The notes under the pieces are model-generated. The model worked only from the letters and a program-made list of their open reading frames with translations, had not been told where the DNA came from and did not search any database. Positions 12,066 to 25,140 of a DNA stretch of 64,000 nucleotides are shown here, piece after piece. The DNA comes from Theropithecus gelada (Eukaryota; Chordata; Mammalia; Primates; Cercopithecidae): contig NC_037689.1 of assembly GCF_003255815.1 (NCBI RefSeq), positions 26,151,154 to 26,215,153 on the forward strand, written 5' to 3'. How positions within the stretch are numbered: the stretch's first letter is position 1; the number at the start of each line of letters is the position of its first letter. The translations under genes and the position numbers were made by a program.

Positions 12066-12940
12066 ATTTTAGAGAAATTAATTTCAAATTACATATGTGT
12101 TTATTATTCATATATATACATATATATGGCATATGCATATAATTATATATGCAAATGTATAACCATATATCTCAATATCTTTCCTGGAAAATTCCTTTGA
12201 ATTAGATTTATAAGGTCTACAGAAATGACATGTAAGCCTTCATAGCCAGTTGTTTATAAGAAATTATTGTAAGTAAAATATGAGTTATGGTTTCACATTT
12301 GTATACAATATACACAATGGCTAAAAGAACATAGATGCTATTAGATTTAGTAGATCATTTCAGTGACAAGAGGCCAAATCCAATTTGTTTTTGCACTTTT
12401 CAGGTATATTTCTTCCTATAACTAATAAATTGTTTTAGATCATCTCTGAAATTGTTGCTTTTGCACATGAGACATCCTATTATTCCATTACTCTGTTTTT
12501 CCCCATTTTTTTGGTTTCAAAATTAGAATAATGCTTTCTAAAAATAGCAAGTTTTGTGAGATCGATCATTTTATCTTCCTGATGCTTCTCTCTTCCTCTC
12601 ATTTTTCATTCTTGACCCTACCTAGGCATTCATAGACTAAGACTCGTTTTCAAAGTAAACAAAGTTCAATGTTTTTCATTGTAGTCCAAAACGGAATGAC
12701 GTTTAATGTGAAATGCAATGATGACTTTGAAGAACTATCTTGTAATCCCTTCCTCTCAACATTATGATTATTGATTTACAACTCAGTGATGAAATCCCAT
12801 GAGACCCAATGAATAAAAATAGTATTTGAAGCATAGAACAGTACCAGCTTTGAAAGCCTATATCATACATACTAGAATGATCTACTCTCGTAAGTCAGCA
12901 TACTAACATCATCATACAAAAATTGAAAGTTTTATTGCTT
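12066..12940. other. Unassigned AT-rich sequence with short TA-rich tract
   Basis: A TATATA/CATATG-rich tract lies at about 12109-12165. The rest is unassigned. Confidence 0.4.
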
Positions 12941-12945
12941 TCAAT

Positions 12946-13081
12946 TTTTTTTTTTTAATTTTAAAGACAGTTCTTACTATGCTGTGTAAGCTGGTCTTGA
13001 ACTCCTGGGCTCAAGTAATCCTCCAGCCTCAGTCTCCCTCCTGTATAGCTAGGAATACATATGCGTGCTACCAAGCCTGGC
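12946..13081 (-). mobile_element. Free left Alu monomer (FLAM-like), minus strand
   Basis: About 130 bp with a T-rich tail, the TGGTCTTGAACTCCTGGGCT segment and a TACCAAGCCTGGC end. It matches a single left-type monomer, with no second monomer on either side, so a fossil monomer fits better than a truncated dimer. Confidence 0.65.
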
Positions 13082-14030
13082 AGAAAAGAAAAGAAAAATT
13101 TTCTAAGTTTCAAAAATACTTTGAGTTTTTAATGGTCTCCTGTCATACAAGTTTTCACAGCTCAAGGGACTGCTTTGAATTACAGCATCTGTCTCAGTGT
13201 GGAGTTACTTGTTCAATCCAATAAAAACGAAGAGAATTTTAATCTCTGTGGCTGCTGTGTATCTTATTAATAGCACTGAGTTGTGATAACTTTTAAGTAG
13301 CCTATAAAATGATTTTTAAAGAATAATTTTTGAATAGCAGAGCAAAGAATAAATCAACGGTTTTACAGAGAGAAATGGTAATAGGAACGAATACAAAATT
13401 ATCCCTGCCATTTTAAAATTAAGCTTTTTCTTCAAGATCCAGCAGGGGAAAAATAAAGGCTAGAAAGTAATGAGCTGTATATGAACTTGACAAGAACAAT
13501 TTTAACTTGTACTCATTTGTCACCTGCCATTAAAGTTTAGCTGATATTTTGCCCTTAATCATTCATCTAAAACCTACCCCCGTCTGGAGGTTTTCATCCC
13601 AGGCTCCATTTTTGGGATGTCTGTTTTAAACTTCTTTTCAGGATAAAAGTTCATAAAAGCAAGCATGGCAATTCACTCAGAGTTAAATGGACAATTCTGT
13701 TTAAAACACAATCAAAATGAAAGTTAAAAATTGTTAAAACCATTTAAAATGTAATTATTGCAACATGTTTGCTTTTGATTTCTAATCACCATCTTGTAAA
13801 TTATGATCAGCGATTGGACCAGATAGTCTGCATTATATTGTAATTGAACTCCAGGACCTTACGTATTTATTCAGCCTAAAGGTAGCTCATTCAGTGAGAC
13901 TTGATTTACAGTCAGGGTATACATTATTACTTAGAGAGGACAGACCATTTTTAACAACCTAAAAGGCATACCTCATCAGACAGATATAAAGAAAGAATGA
14001 TAATGGCTCATTTAAACTATTAACGTATCA
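13082..14030. other. Unassigned AT-rich sequence
   Basis: No recognised gene, dispersed repeat or tandem structure. Confidence 0.4.
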
Positions 14031-14034
14031 ATAG

Positions 14035-14328
14035 GGCCAGGCTCGGTGGCTCACACCTGTAATCCCAGCACTTTGGGAGGCTGAGGCGGATGGATTACAT
14101 GAGGCGAGGAGACCAGCCTGGCAAACGTGGTGCAACCCTGTCTCTACTAAAAATACCAAAATTAACTGGGCGTGGTGGCAGACACCTGTAATCCCAGCTA
14201 TTCGGGAGGCTGAGGCAGGAGAATCGCTTGAATCCCGGAGGCAGAGGTTGCAGTGAGCTGAGATCGTGCCATTGCACTCCAGCCTGGTCAACAACAGCGA
14301 AACTCTGTCTCAAAAAAAATAAAAAAGA
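14035..14328 (+). mobile_element. Alu SINE (S-like), plus strand
   Basis: Dimer from GGCCAGGCTCGGTGGCTCAC with a mixed A/TAAAAAA tail. Flanks share GTATCAAT/ATATCAAT. The left arm lost a few bases near GAGGCGAGGAGACCAGCC. Confidence 0.96.
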
Positions 14329-15630
14329 TATCAATTAACTACAAGAGTCATATTTTAAATAAAATATCGTCACATTTTAAAAATGTCTATTCAGATACAG
14401 AATGAGAAATTTCTAATAAAAATTTTAATTTCTAATAAAATTAATTTCTAGAATTAATTTGGAATAAAATTTTAATGATTTATTAAACAATCTTGATGTC
14501 CTGATGCTTGAATAATAGGATAAGAAGTGACTCGACTCCAGAGGGAGAAGTTATATGACACAAAGAAAAGGTAAAACGGAAACTTGTTATTGTGTTTTTG
14601 TTTTTAACATGTGGAGATTTGGAAATGAATTAATAACTAGAAATGAGTACATAATGTGCATGAATTTAAGGCGGGGCCAAGTTCTCTCTGAACCCATCAT
14701 GAGTGTTCTTAGTTGTAATACCTAATTAATTATATCGAATTATGTCTGTAACTATTGGCGTTTAAAGGGGTCACTTGTGCATCTCACAGAATTATGAGTT
14801 TAATCACTGATCTATCATCACTTTGTGTAAAGCAAATTAAGCATTATCTAATTAAAATATTTAAGCAGAAAAAGAGAATTCATACAACTACTTTAACATA
14901 TGTATAATGGAATGGGTGTTTGTGTGTGCAAGTGTGTGTGTGTGTTTGAGGTTCTATCTATATTTCTGGGAATTTATTTGCTATGTGTTTGGTACCAATG
15001 AGACTAATGATTTAGTGAATTAATTCAAGCAATCTCGCTTAATATGGATGCAAATAAAAGCTATGTCACATTCATCACTGATTAATATCTGTCTCTAAGC
15101 TATAGATGCACAATATTTGAACATGATAAAAGGGTATTCCTAGAAAATGTAAAATGATCATCTAAGAAACAATTTATTTTTAAATTATAGTCAATGATTT
15201 GGATAAAAGAAATATATAGAAATATCAAGTCATGATTATAATTGATATAATCAATTATATAATTATGATTGTATATTTGATATGATCAATATATATCAAT
15301 ATCGATATACAGTCATGATTATAATTGTTTAAACCTGTAATGAAAAACAAAAAACATTGCTCTCATTCTTGAGAGTAATGTTATTATGTATATAGGAACA
15401 CATTTGTCAGCAAATATATATATATAACTTAGAAGAAAAAGAGAAATGCAGAAGTACTTGTTGGTGGAAACAGATTGAAAAAGTCGACTTGGATAGGTAC
15501 TATGACCCATTTCTGTTCTTCGAGTCAAATACTTGAGTTTATGTTGAATAGTGGTGGTTTCCGGCCTCATAGTCCTTCCCAATACTTTCACCTCCTCCAT
15601 TGCTCACCATCAGGCTGCAAAAGTTCAGAA
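14329..15630. other. Unassigned, very AT-rich, with small repeats
   Basis: Contains a small triplicated AATTTCTAATAAAA-like motif (14405-14460), a short GT tract at 14918-14945, and an AT palindrome cluster at 15228-15327 with a 17-bp direct repeat. No gene or named element recognised. Confidence 0.45.
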
Positions 15631-15639
15631 CTAGTGCTA

Positions 15640-16190
15640 CATATAAAGTTACCCCATGAATAAGCAATTTCACTCAAAGAAAAATGAAAGTGTCCACTCA
15701 AAAGATTTACACACATGTTCAAAGCAGCATTGTTCATGAGAGCCAAAAAGTAGAAACAGCCCAAGTGTCTATTGATAGATGAATGCCTATACAAAAGGGA
15801 GTCTATCCACGCAAGGGAATATTATTCAGCTATACATGGGTACAAAGCACCAATACATGCTACCCCATGGACGAACCTTGACAACACTATATGAAGCAAA
15901 AGAAGAAACTCACAAAAGGCCATATATTACATGATTCTGTTTATACAAAATGTCCAGGAAAGGCCAATCCACAGACAGTGAGTAGATTACTGATTACCAG
16001 AGACCGGGGAAAAGTAAGTGGGAATTGACTGCTAATGGTTATTGGGGCTCTCTCTGGGATAATGAAAAGTCTTCTGAAACTAGAGACAGGTGTTGGTTGC
16101 ACAACATTGTGTATATAGTAAAAGCTACTAAATTGTGCAATTTGAAATAGTGACATTTATGGTTTGTGAGTTAAATTTCACTTTAAAAAT
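15640..16190 (+). mobile_element. Ancient L1M 3' end, plus strand
   Basis: Carries the ORF2 C-terminal remnant (CAGCCCAAGTGTCTATTGAT, CCATGGACGAACCTTGACAA) followed by a 3' UTR with GTTGGTTGCACAACATTGTG and a terminal TTAAATTTCACTTTAAAAAT. This order is typical of L1ME/L1MD-type 3' ends. Confidence 0.85.
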
Positions 16191-16439
16191 GCATGATGAT
16201 AGAAGAATAGATTAAGGTTTATTTAGTCGATGTGTTCTAAGTCCATGCAAGTTCAGGGAAGTAGGAAAAATTATGAATTTATATTGACTTCAGCAACTTA
16301 AGAAGGTAAATGGCTAAAAAAATATGAATATGAACTTTGAGAAAAAAATGAAAATTATTGAAAGATGGTATGGCAGCAGCAGAAGAAACAAAGGACAGGC
16401 AGGGAAAAAACAAATAATAATACAATAAAGCAAATAATA

Positions 16440-18690
16440 CAAAAAAGAAATAGTGGTACAATACATATGTCATATGTTTAGTTCAAATATGTCAGTAATT
16501 ATGCTAGATGTTAGTCATCTAATATTTCAATATCTATTTGAAATATTTTCAGACTAGATTAAAAAGTAAAATATGATTATATGCTACCTACTAGAGAAGC
16601 ATATTAAGCACAAAGGTAACAGAATATTTTAAACAGAAGAATAGAAAAATATGTTGAATATCATGTAAACATTAACCAAGCCAGATTGGAATAATTATCC
16701 TAATGTTATCCTATGTAGACTAGAAAGCAGAATTGCCAAAAAATAAGGTTTCATAAAGAAATCCATTACAGACATAATGATTTTAATTCTTATGTATGTA
16801 AATGACAAAGCTCCAAAAATAAGATTAACAGAAACAAAAGAAAAGAGAGAGATATCCAAAATCAGAGTGAATGATACTGAACGCAGAAACTGATATAAAT
16901 TTAGCAAAAAAAAAAAAAAGTAAGGATAAAGACAACTTTAACAATATGATTAACAAAATTGGTCAGTATGCACTCATTTTAACAATGCTTGAAACGTCTG
17001 CCCGATTTGATAATATGCTGGAACATAATTCAAGGTTAGGCAATTTTCAAAGTACAGAATTCACAGTGAATGGTCCCTGGTCTCAGTAAAATTAATTTAG
17101 AAATCAACTAGACAAAACAAAATATCCAATTATTTGAAAATTAATCAATACATTTCCAGATAATTTACTGGTCAAAGAAGAAATTACATTGCAATTTAGA
17201 AAAAATACAGAGCTATATAATAATAAAAAAGAAAATGTGTCCAAGCAGGTGTTATGAGGCTCTAATTGAATTTAGTGAAAATGTATGGATGTTAATACAT
17301 ATGTCAGAAAAAAAGAAAAGTTGAAAAACAAGTATGAATTATCTAAATCACGAATGTAGAAGAAAGTCCAGCAAATAGAATGCAAACAAAGCAAAAGGGA
17401 GAAAATATATTGTACTTCTGAGGAGACATTAAACAAATAATAAGCAGTACAAATAATAGTGTGAATTAACAGTGCAATAAGTTATTTCTTTGCAAAGAGT
17501 AATATAACATAAACTTCCCATAAGACTATCCCAGAAACAAATAGAGGTGGCCCCATTAGTAAACTAAGAAACCAAAGGTAACATCATTTTACACTAAACT
17601 ATATTAAAAGAATCCGTGTACAAATACATGCTTATTTAATAAAAATCTAGATGACATGGACAAATTCATTTATAATATAACAAAAAGTAACAATTAAAGA
17701 GTAGAACCTCAAGGCCGTGCACAGTGGCTCACGCCTGTAATCCCAGCACTTTGGGAGGCCAGAGCAGGTGGATCACCCGGGATCAGGAGTTTGAGACCAG
17801 CCTGGCCAACATGGTGAAACCCCGTCTCTACTAAAAATACGAAAACGTAGCCAGGTGCAGTGGCGCGTGCCTGTAATCCCAGCTACTCAGGAGGCTGAGG
17901 GAGGAGAATCGCTTGATCCTGGGAGGCAGAGGTTGCAGTGATCCGAGATGGTGCCATTGCACTCCAGCCTGGGCAAGAAGAGCGAAACTCCGTCTCAAAC
18001 AAACAAACAAACAAAAACAACAACAAAAAGCAAAGAGTAGAAACTCAATAACCCCTATTAACTTTTAAAAATTATTCACTAGTTTAGATATTTTACAAAA
18101 AAATCTCCAAACACAATGGACACAATAGTGAATTCATCTAAAAACTTTCTGCAGAAACAGCATAAACAAACTCTTGTAGAGAATGAAAAAAGAAAGAAAA
18201 CCTTCCCAATCATTTTATGAGAACAGCATTAACCTAATAACAAATATGGAAATTGAATTAAATACAATTTCTACCATATCCAGACAGGCAAATATAGATA
18301 AAATATTAGCAAACTAAATCTATGGTACATAAGATAAATAATGCATCTTGTTTAACTGAGGTTTATTGCAGAAATACAGGGTTGATTTAACATTTGAAAA
18401 TCCTCAATATAATTCCCCACACAACAGAATAAACAACTATATGATCATCTTAGTGGTTTAAGATAAAGCACTTGATAAGACCCATTACTGATTTCTAATA
18501 AAACTCTTCACAATGCTATGAATATGAGAACACCTCTTTCAGCTGACAAACTATATTTCCAATACCTGTAAGCCTAAAATTATTTTTAATAATTTATTAG
18601 TGAAAGCTGTTCCATGAATATCTGAAATGAGACAAGGATACTGGCTATTAAATTTTATTCTTTCCATTTATCCTGCCCTGAAGATTCTTT
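16440..18690 (+). mobile_element. Ancient L1M ORF2, upstream part, split by an Alu
   Basis: The decayed ORF2 order is visible: a GTCAGTAATTATGCTAGATG start, the TATATGCTACCTACTAGAGA endonuclease-linked region, then CAATCATTTTATGAGAACAG and the AGGGTTGATTTAACATTTGA reverse-transcriptase region. An Alu occupies 17713-18031. It continues after an inverted L1 insertion at about 20640. Confidence 0.75.
17713..18031 (+). mobile_element. Alu SINE (S-like), plus strand
   Basis: Dimer with a CAAA/CAA-repeat tail. AAAGAGTAGAACCTCAA (17696-17712) and AAAGAGTAGAAACTCAA (18032-18048) form a 17-bp target duplication with one mismatch, so it inserted into the L1M. Confidence 0.98.
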
Positions 18691-19770
18691 TTGGGGACTT
18701 TAAAAAGTTTTATTTTGTTTTTAATTAACAAATAATAGTTGGACATATTAATGGGGTACAGTGTCATGTTTTCACACCTATAGACACTATGTAATGATCA
18801 AATCAGGGTAATTAGCATATCCATCACCTCCAATACTTGTCATTCCAAATTTCCTTTTCTAGATTTTTTTTTAATTTTTTTTATTTTTTGAGACACAGTC
18901 TTGCTTTGTCACCCAGACTGGAGTGCAGTGGTGTGATGTCAGCTCACTGCAACTTCCACTTCCCAGGTTCAAGCGATTCTCCTGCCTCAGCCTCCTGAGT
19001 AGCTGGGACTATAGGTCTGCACCACCACGCCCACCTAATTTTTTTATTTTTTAGTAGAGACAGGGTTTCACCATGCTGGCCAGACTGGTCTCGAACTCCT
19101 AACCTCAGGTGATGCACCCATTTCAGCCTCCCCAAATGCTAGGATTACCCGCCCAGCCCTTTTCTAGATATATTGAAGTACAGTATGCATTATTGTGGAA
19201 TATAGTCACCCTGGTGTGCAGAAGAGCACCAGGACTTATTTTTCCTGTCTAATTGTAACTTTGTACCCAATGACAAATCTCTCTCCTTCCCATCTCTCTT
19301 GCCTAGTCTCTGGTAACTACTGTTCTATTCTCTGCTTCTATGAATTCAACTATTTTAGTTTTCCCATATAAGTGAGGCCATGCAGTATTTGCCCTTCTGT
19401 GCTTGGTTTAGTTCACTTAACATAATATCTTGTAGGTTCATCCATGTTGGTGCCAAGGACCACAATCCATTCTTTATTGCAGCTGAATAGTATTCCATGT
19501 GTACATACACCACATTTTCTTTATCCATTCACTCACTGATGGACACATAGGTTGATTCTGTATCTTCGCGTAATAAACATGAGAGTGCAGGTATTCCTTT
19601 GACATAATTATTTCTTATTATTTTGATAAATGGCCAGTAGTAGGATTGCTGAATCAAATTGTAGCTCTATTCTTAGTTTCTTGAGGAACTGCCATATTGT
19701 TGTCCATAGTGGCTGTACTAATTGACATTCCCATAAATAGTGTGTGAGAGTTTTTCTTTCTTACAGAATC
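18691..19770 (-). mobile_element. L1 3' end (L1MA-like), minus strand, split by an Alu
   Basis: In plus-strand reading the order is reversed: 3' UTR first (TGGGGTACAGTGTCATGTTT, GGGTAATTAGCATATCCATC), then ORF2 C-terminus (ATAGTATTCCATGTGTACAT, AGTAGGATTGCTGAATCAAA). It interrupts the plus-strand L1M mosaic, so it is the younger of the two. Confidence 0.88.
18865..19157 (-). mobile_element. Alu SINE, minus strand, inside the inverted L1
   Basis: Reverse dimer with a T/TTTA-rich tail. CCTTTTCTAGAT at 18853-18864 and 19158-19169 is a perfect 12-bp target duplication within L1 3' UTR sequence. The 5' end shows a small deletion. Confidence 0.97.
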
Positions 19771-20289
19771 TTTCTTTGATAATTTGATGGTTTTAAAGCA
19801 GAGGTGAACTTTTTGGGCTGAATATGATCTGTGTAATATATGCATATTTCTTTCTTCCTTTCTCTCTCTCTTTTTGCGTACACTTTATCCAAAAGGCAAA
19901 AACCATCATCAGCTCAAGGAGCAAACAAAAATGGACTATGGGCTTGATTTGATGCCTGTACTGTAATTTTTTTTTGACAACTGTTTAAAAGGTGTGTGTT
20001 TCCTGTAGGTCATCACATTTGTCTGATTATTTAGTGTATTTAATGCCTAGGATCTGCAAGGATAGCCTGTGTTTCCCTTCTGATATTGCTAATTGATGGC
20101 GTGTATATCTTTATCATGATCAATGAAGCCATGATTATACCAAATTTTTTCAGAATAAACTTCGATTTCAAATATTTTCTCTGTCCATTTATTTAATTGA
20201 TTTCATCTTATTTTCATAACTTGCTTTACTGTACAAGCACATTGGACTGATATTTTAGAGACTTTTTTTTGGTACTGTATTAGTGGGTT
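19771..20289. other. Unassigned, possibly hAT-related scraps
   Basis: Phrases such as ACTATGGGCTTGATTTGATG near 19932 faintly recall a hAT relic like the one at 20290. Too decayed for a call. Confidence 0.3.
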
Positions 20290-20470
20290 TAAGCCAAAAT
20301 TGGGCAAACTATAGGCCTCAGGCCAGCTCCCTGCCTGTTTCTGCAAAAAAAAAAAAAAAAGTTTTATTAGAAAAAACCCACACCCTGAGACGGTATTGAC
20401 ATGCAATTTCAGTGACTGCTTCCGTGCCTCCACGACACATGATCCAGCTGAATAGTTGTAATACAGAACT
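20290..20470. mobile_element. Nonautonomous hAT (Charlie-type) relic
   Basis: Has the recognisable order TTGGGCAAACTATAGGCCTC, CCTGCCTGTTTCTGC, GTTTTATTAG and AGCTGAATAGTTGTAATACA of a common hAT MITE. An A16 run replaces the usual AAATAA spacing. Subfamily not assigned. Confidence 0.65.
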
Positions 20471-20639
20471 TCTGATATGCAGATACACATGTCGTATATA
20501 TGTGTGTGTGTATATATATATGGCATCAGAATGAATATATAATATAAATATTTCTGAATTAATAAATAAAAGAATACTTATTCAGAATTAGTATATTTAT
20601 ATATGTTTCAAAATGAAATCTACTATTCATAGAAGCCAT

Positions 20640-22345
20640 CATTGCCCACATAGAAAATTCAAAGAATCTATAGATATACCATTTTAAATAATTTAGAAAA
20701 GTTTCCAGACACAAAGCAATATAAAAACATCAATTTTTATATGGCAGAAAAGCAAGTCAATATAAATTCAATAATGAAAAACTTTGTTGCAATATCAAAC
20801 ATATCATATATTTGAAAACAATCTTAATGAGATGTGCTAGTCATTTATACTCTACACTGCAAAATATTATTTTGATGAATTAAAAATCAAAATCAGAAAA
20901 ACGTACCATGTTCATGAATAAGGATGTCATTTCTTATCAAATTTATAGATTTACCATGATCACTATAAAAATCTCAGTAGTTTGTTACTGATATATACAA
21001 TCTAATATGTACCAACAAAGTGACTGCAAAACTTTTATGGAAATATAAAGGAAAATGCATAGCTACGATATCTTGAAACTGAAGAACAATACTCAAAGAT
21101 ATGCAGTACCAGACATAGCTCTGTAATATGGAATATGGTCTTTACAATAAATGGTGCTAGTCCAATTGGACGTCTGTATGAGGAAATACGTATCTTTACT
21201 GACAGTTAACATCATTTACACAAATTCTTTCTAGACATATTGCACACCTAAATGCAAAATATGAAATAATAATGATTTTAGGAGAAAAACCAAAATATCT
21301 TTATGACACTAACTAAGTAAAAATATTTAAATAGGATAAAATCTTTCTATCTATAGAAGGAAACATTGGAATAAAACAAAATTAAACTCTTCCATCTAAC
21401 AAAAGATACCATGAAGGAACTAAAAGTAGAATCCACTGAATGAAAAATATAAGTATAGTAAATATATCCAACAAAAGATACATATCTATCATATTTATCT
21501 ATCATCTATTTATCATGTTTATCTATCATCTCTATCATCTATCTATATAATTTATCAATTACATCTATCTGTCATCTATCTATCTAATTGGTTTATTCAT
21601 CTATTCAACTATCATTTATATATGTCCATCTCATCTATTTGTCTGTCTGCCTTCCTGTCTATTCATCCATCCATCTAACTACTGATCCATCACCCTCTAT
21701 TAAACACTTCATGAAAAAACAGACATTTTAATTTTACTGAGGACATTTAAATGAACAACAAAACTGTAATCAAGTTCTCAACATTACTCATTATTAAGAA
21801 AATGGAATTAAAAGCAAAATATAATACCACTGTACTCTTACCAAAGACTAAAAATAGAATGTCAGGAAATATCTAGTGTTGATGAGAATGTAGATCCACT
21901 TTTTTACATAGCTGGAGGAAGTGTTATACGGCGCAGGCACTGTGTAAAACTTTTGTTATGCGTTAGGATCCAGAAATTCCACCCGTAAGTATGTACTCAC
22001 CACAAATGCATACATACATTTACCAGAACATACGCATAAGAATCTGCTTAGCAGCACTTGTTCAAAATAGCCATGTAACAGAAAGAAACCAGACACGGGA
22101 AACAACAGAAACTCCCATCAATATCAGAATGGAAAACAGTTGTTAATTCATATATTAGAAGATTTTACATTATGCCCAACTGCATAAAAAATGAATGAGT
22201 CTCATGCACATAATGAAAGAATCCACTTACAAAAAAAGTATATTCTGCATGGTTTCAATTTTCAAGATTTAGAAACAGGCAAAATGATACTCTAGTGTTA
22301 CAACTATACCTGGTCTTAAAGCTATACTCCATTGTTGAAACTATA
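20640..22345 (+). mobile_element. Ancient L1M ORF2, downstream part, plus strand
   Basis: Continues the mosaic: ATTGCCCACATAGAAAATTC, ATGGAAATATAAAGGAAAAT, then AGGGGAATTTGGA-equivalent regions in decayed form and the ORF2 C-terminal TTAGCAGCACTTGTTCAAAA. It is broken by the tetranucleotide tract at 21476-21690. Confidence 0.75.
21476..21690. repeat. Degenerate (ATCT)n tetranucleotide tract
   Basis: About 215 bp of interrupted ATCT/ATCC/TTTATC units inside L1M sequence. Interruptions suggest an old, probably low-mutability tract. Confidence 0.85.
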
Positions 22346-22376
22346 GTGTCTACGCTAGGGAGTGAGGCTAGCCAAA

Positions 22377-22411
22377 AAAATAAAATTAAATAAATAAATA
22401 AATAAATAAAT
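22377..22411. repeat. Short (TAAA)n tract
   Basis: Roughly eight TAAA units directly before an Alu 5' end. Confidence 0.8.
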
Positions 22412-22730
22412 AGCCAGACACAGTGACTGACACCTGTAAACCCAGCAATTTGGGAAGCTGAGGCAGGAGGATCTCTTGAGCTCAGGAATTTGAGAGCAGC
22501 CTAGGCAATATGGAGAAACCACGTCTTTGGAACAAATACAAAAATTAGTCGGGCTTAATGACTCTTACCTTGTGGTCCCAGCTACTTGGGGCACTGAGGT
22601 GGGAAGAACACTTGAGCCCAGGAGGTCAAGGCTGCAGTGAGCCGTGATTTCACCATTGCACTTCCTCCTCAGTGACAAAGTGAGACCCTGTCTCAAAAAC
22701 AAACAAACAAAAAAAAAAAAAAAAAAAAAA
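22412..22730 (+). mobile_element. Alu SINE (J-like), plus strand
   Basis: Diverged dimer starting TAGCCAGACACAGTGACTGA with a CAAA then long A tail ending at 22730. The first bases of the canonical start are altered. Confidence 0.93.
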
Positions 22731-23993
22731 GACACCCAGAAGAGCTCTGCATGCAGAATTATTTACAAGATTTCCTGAAACCCACTTTAAAGAACATTTA
22801 AAAAGAAATGCAGTGATGTATTTATAAGGGTAATTCATATGAGAGAACCGTGCCCCTTGCTTCAGGGTAGTTAAGAGTAGTGATACCAACCCTAACTTTT
22901 AACTCTTGACCTACCATAAGAAGGCAAATGTGCTGATGATATGATGAAATGACTGCTTAAACTAAAGGGCATGATTTCACAGCTGAAAAAAAAATTATAT
23001 AGAGGAAGAGTGCCTTGTTTCTGTGAGTACAATTCTGCAATGAAGTCGGCACAAAAGATATGAATGTTACTCAATGTTTTCTTCTTTCTGAAACACATCC
23101 TTTAGGAATTCTGTATCACTGTGTCTTCAAATTCCCATGGAACAGCATCTCATCATTCATGAATACTTAATGATGACGCACCACAATTTGCAGCACATTT
23201 ATTCTGACACATCCCTCCTTCCCAACAGCACAGGAGATGCAGATATTAGAGTTGTTGGATAGGGCAGGGCAGTAACATTACGGTTAAAGGGAGAGAACTG
23301 GGGTCATCGTGGGTCCTGATTCTACGAGGAGCAGAGTCCCCTATGCATGATGGACCAACTGCACCTCTGTGTCCACTGGGGACCTGACAGACCCTGGAAA
23401 AAGACTCAGATGAAGAGTGTACCCTGGCTTCACTCTGACGTTAACAGCTGCTCACCTTGAGTGCTCCCGATGGAGTCCTGTGAAGGAGGTAATTTTGGAA
23501 GCTGCATTAACTGGATGAGGCCACCAGATGACCGTTTGGGGCACCGTCGGTCGAAGTCATCTCCCATAAAATACCTTAATGGCCTGAAAAAGTTAATGCA
23601 TCTCTCAAATTGCCTCCGTTACCAGGACAGAACCGTGCATTGAAAGAATTGGTTCCCTTGCATCTTCCACACAAGCAACAGAAATATCATCATCACCTGC
23701 TATTTATGGGCCAGCAGAAGTGCAGTGCCCAAAGCTAATTAAATGGGCTCAGGTCTGGTTCAGTGACTATGACATGGGAATTTTAAAGCCATGCATAGAA
23801 AGAAGCTCCTCAACCTCCTCTATTGGAAAATGAAAATACATCTCTGGCCTCTGCAGCCAGCTTCTTTCTCAAGCTTGTTTTCTCATTTCCCTAATGAAAA
23901 CGAGGCTTTCATCTATTGCTGTCCTGAAGACACGGTAGAAGTTTAATAAATAGTAGCAACTATTCTGCAAGTATTTTTGAATACTTACTGATA
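22731..23993. other. Unassigned sequence
   Basis: No gene or named repeat recognised. A 60-codon frame at 23461-23643 has no known domain. Confidence 0.4.
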
Positions 23994-23998
23994 TGGTT

Positions 23999-24379
23999 TG
24001 GCTCTGTGTCCCCATCCAAATCGCAAGTTGACTTGTAATTCCCAGTATTGGGGAAGGGACATGGTGGGAAGTGATTGGATCATGGGGGAGGATTTTCCCC
24101 CATGCTGTTCTCACGATAATCAGTGAACTCTCACGAGACCTGATGGTTTATTTTAAAGTGTGTGGCACATCCCTCTTCACTATCTCCTTCTCTCCTGCTC
24201 TGACATGGTAAGACATGCCTGCTTCCCCTTTGCCTTCCACCATAGTTGTAAGTTTCCTAAGGCTTCCCAGTCATGCCTCCTGTACGCCTGTGGAACTGTG
24301 AGTCAATTAAACCTCTTTTCTTCATAAATTACCCAGTCTCAGGTAGTTCTTTATGGCACTGAGAAAATGGACTGATACA
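23999..24379 (+). mobile_element. Solo MaLR LTR (MST/THE1-like), plus strand
   Basis: Starts TGATATGGTTTGGCTCTGTG and ends ATGGACTGATACA, with the CAATTAAACCTCTTTTCTTC polyadenylation region. The 5-bp flanks CTTAC and CTGAC fit a target duplication with one change. No internal region adjoins it. Confidence 0.93.
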
Positions 24380-24439
24380 CTGACGGTCACAGACTCTGTT
24401 GTCTAATCATTTTAGAAGAAATAACTGATGTAGCATCCA

Positions 24440-24650
24440 TCATAGTAGCTCAGATTTGGGGGTGATTTGCTCCCCTCCATGGGACATTTGGCAATTCCAG
24501 AGACATCTTTGGTTGTCAGAATGGAGGCGTGGGATGTTACTGGGATCTACTGGGTAAAAGCAAGGGATGCTGCTAAACCTCCTAGAGTACAAAAGAATAT
24601 TCAGTGTGAAATGTTAATGCAGCCACTGTTGAAAATCTCTAGAGTTTACA
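24440..24650 (+). mobile_element. MER5A-like hAT-Charlie MITE
   Basis: Shows GGGACATTTGGCAATTCCAG, GACATCTTTGGTTGTCAGAA and GGGATGCTGCTAAACCTCCT in the MER5A order. The element is nonautonomous and heavily mutated. Confidence 0.85.
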
Positions 24651-25140
24651 ACTCTTAGTTGTTTTTGAGTCTGTTGAAGGAAAGCAGGGAGGGATAGAAG
24701 TAGTCTTGAAGGTGCTGGAAAGTGTTCTGAAACTCAGTCTTTGAATCGGAGCTAACCAAATACAACATTCCCCTACAGCGTTATTTGTACAAGAAACCTG
24801 GCAGTTAAGTGGACCAAGGGAAATGGTTGTGATTTTTTGTAATCCCAAGAGTTTGTGCAAAGGACAGGCAAACTGAGAATTTCAACCATTTCCATGAAAC
24901 CATCCTTAACCTTGCTCATGGAAGGTGGAACAGTAGAAAATATTTGTTTATAATGATTGTGTGTGTGTGAAAAAATGCAACTGATTAATGCTAACGTAAC
25001 TGGGAAAACCGATGCAGTCATGTGCAAACTTTTAGTGAATGCTTGCTTTGGTAAATTTGTAATAAAATTTGAAGCAGCTGTGCAATGCATCAAAACATTC
25101 CTTGCTCTTTATACACTTTGGACTTTATCTTAACAAGTCT
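24651..25140. other. Unassigned sequence
   Basis: Nothing recognised; a short GT run lies at 24957-24968. Confidence 0.4.

Noticed and set aside
23461..23643. 60-codon frame as a small gene
   Set aside because: Start is not ATG and nothing in the peptide or surroundings suggests coding.
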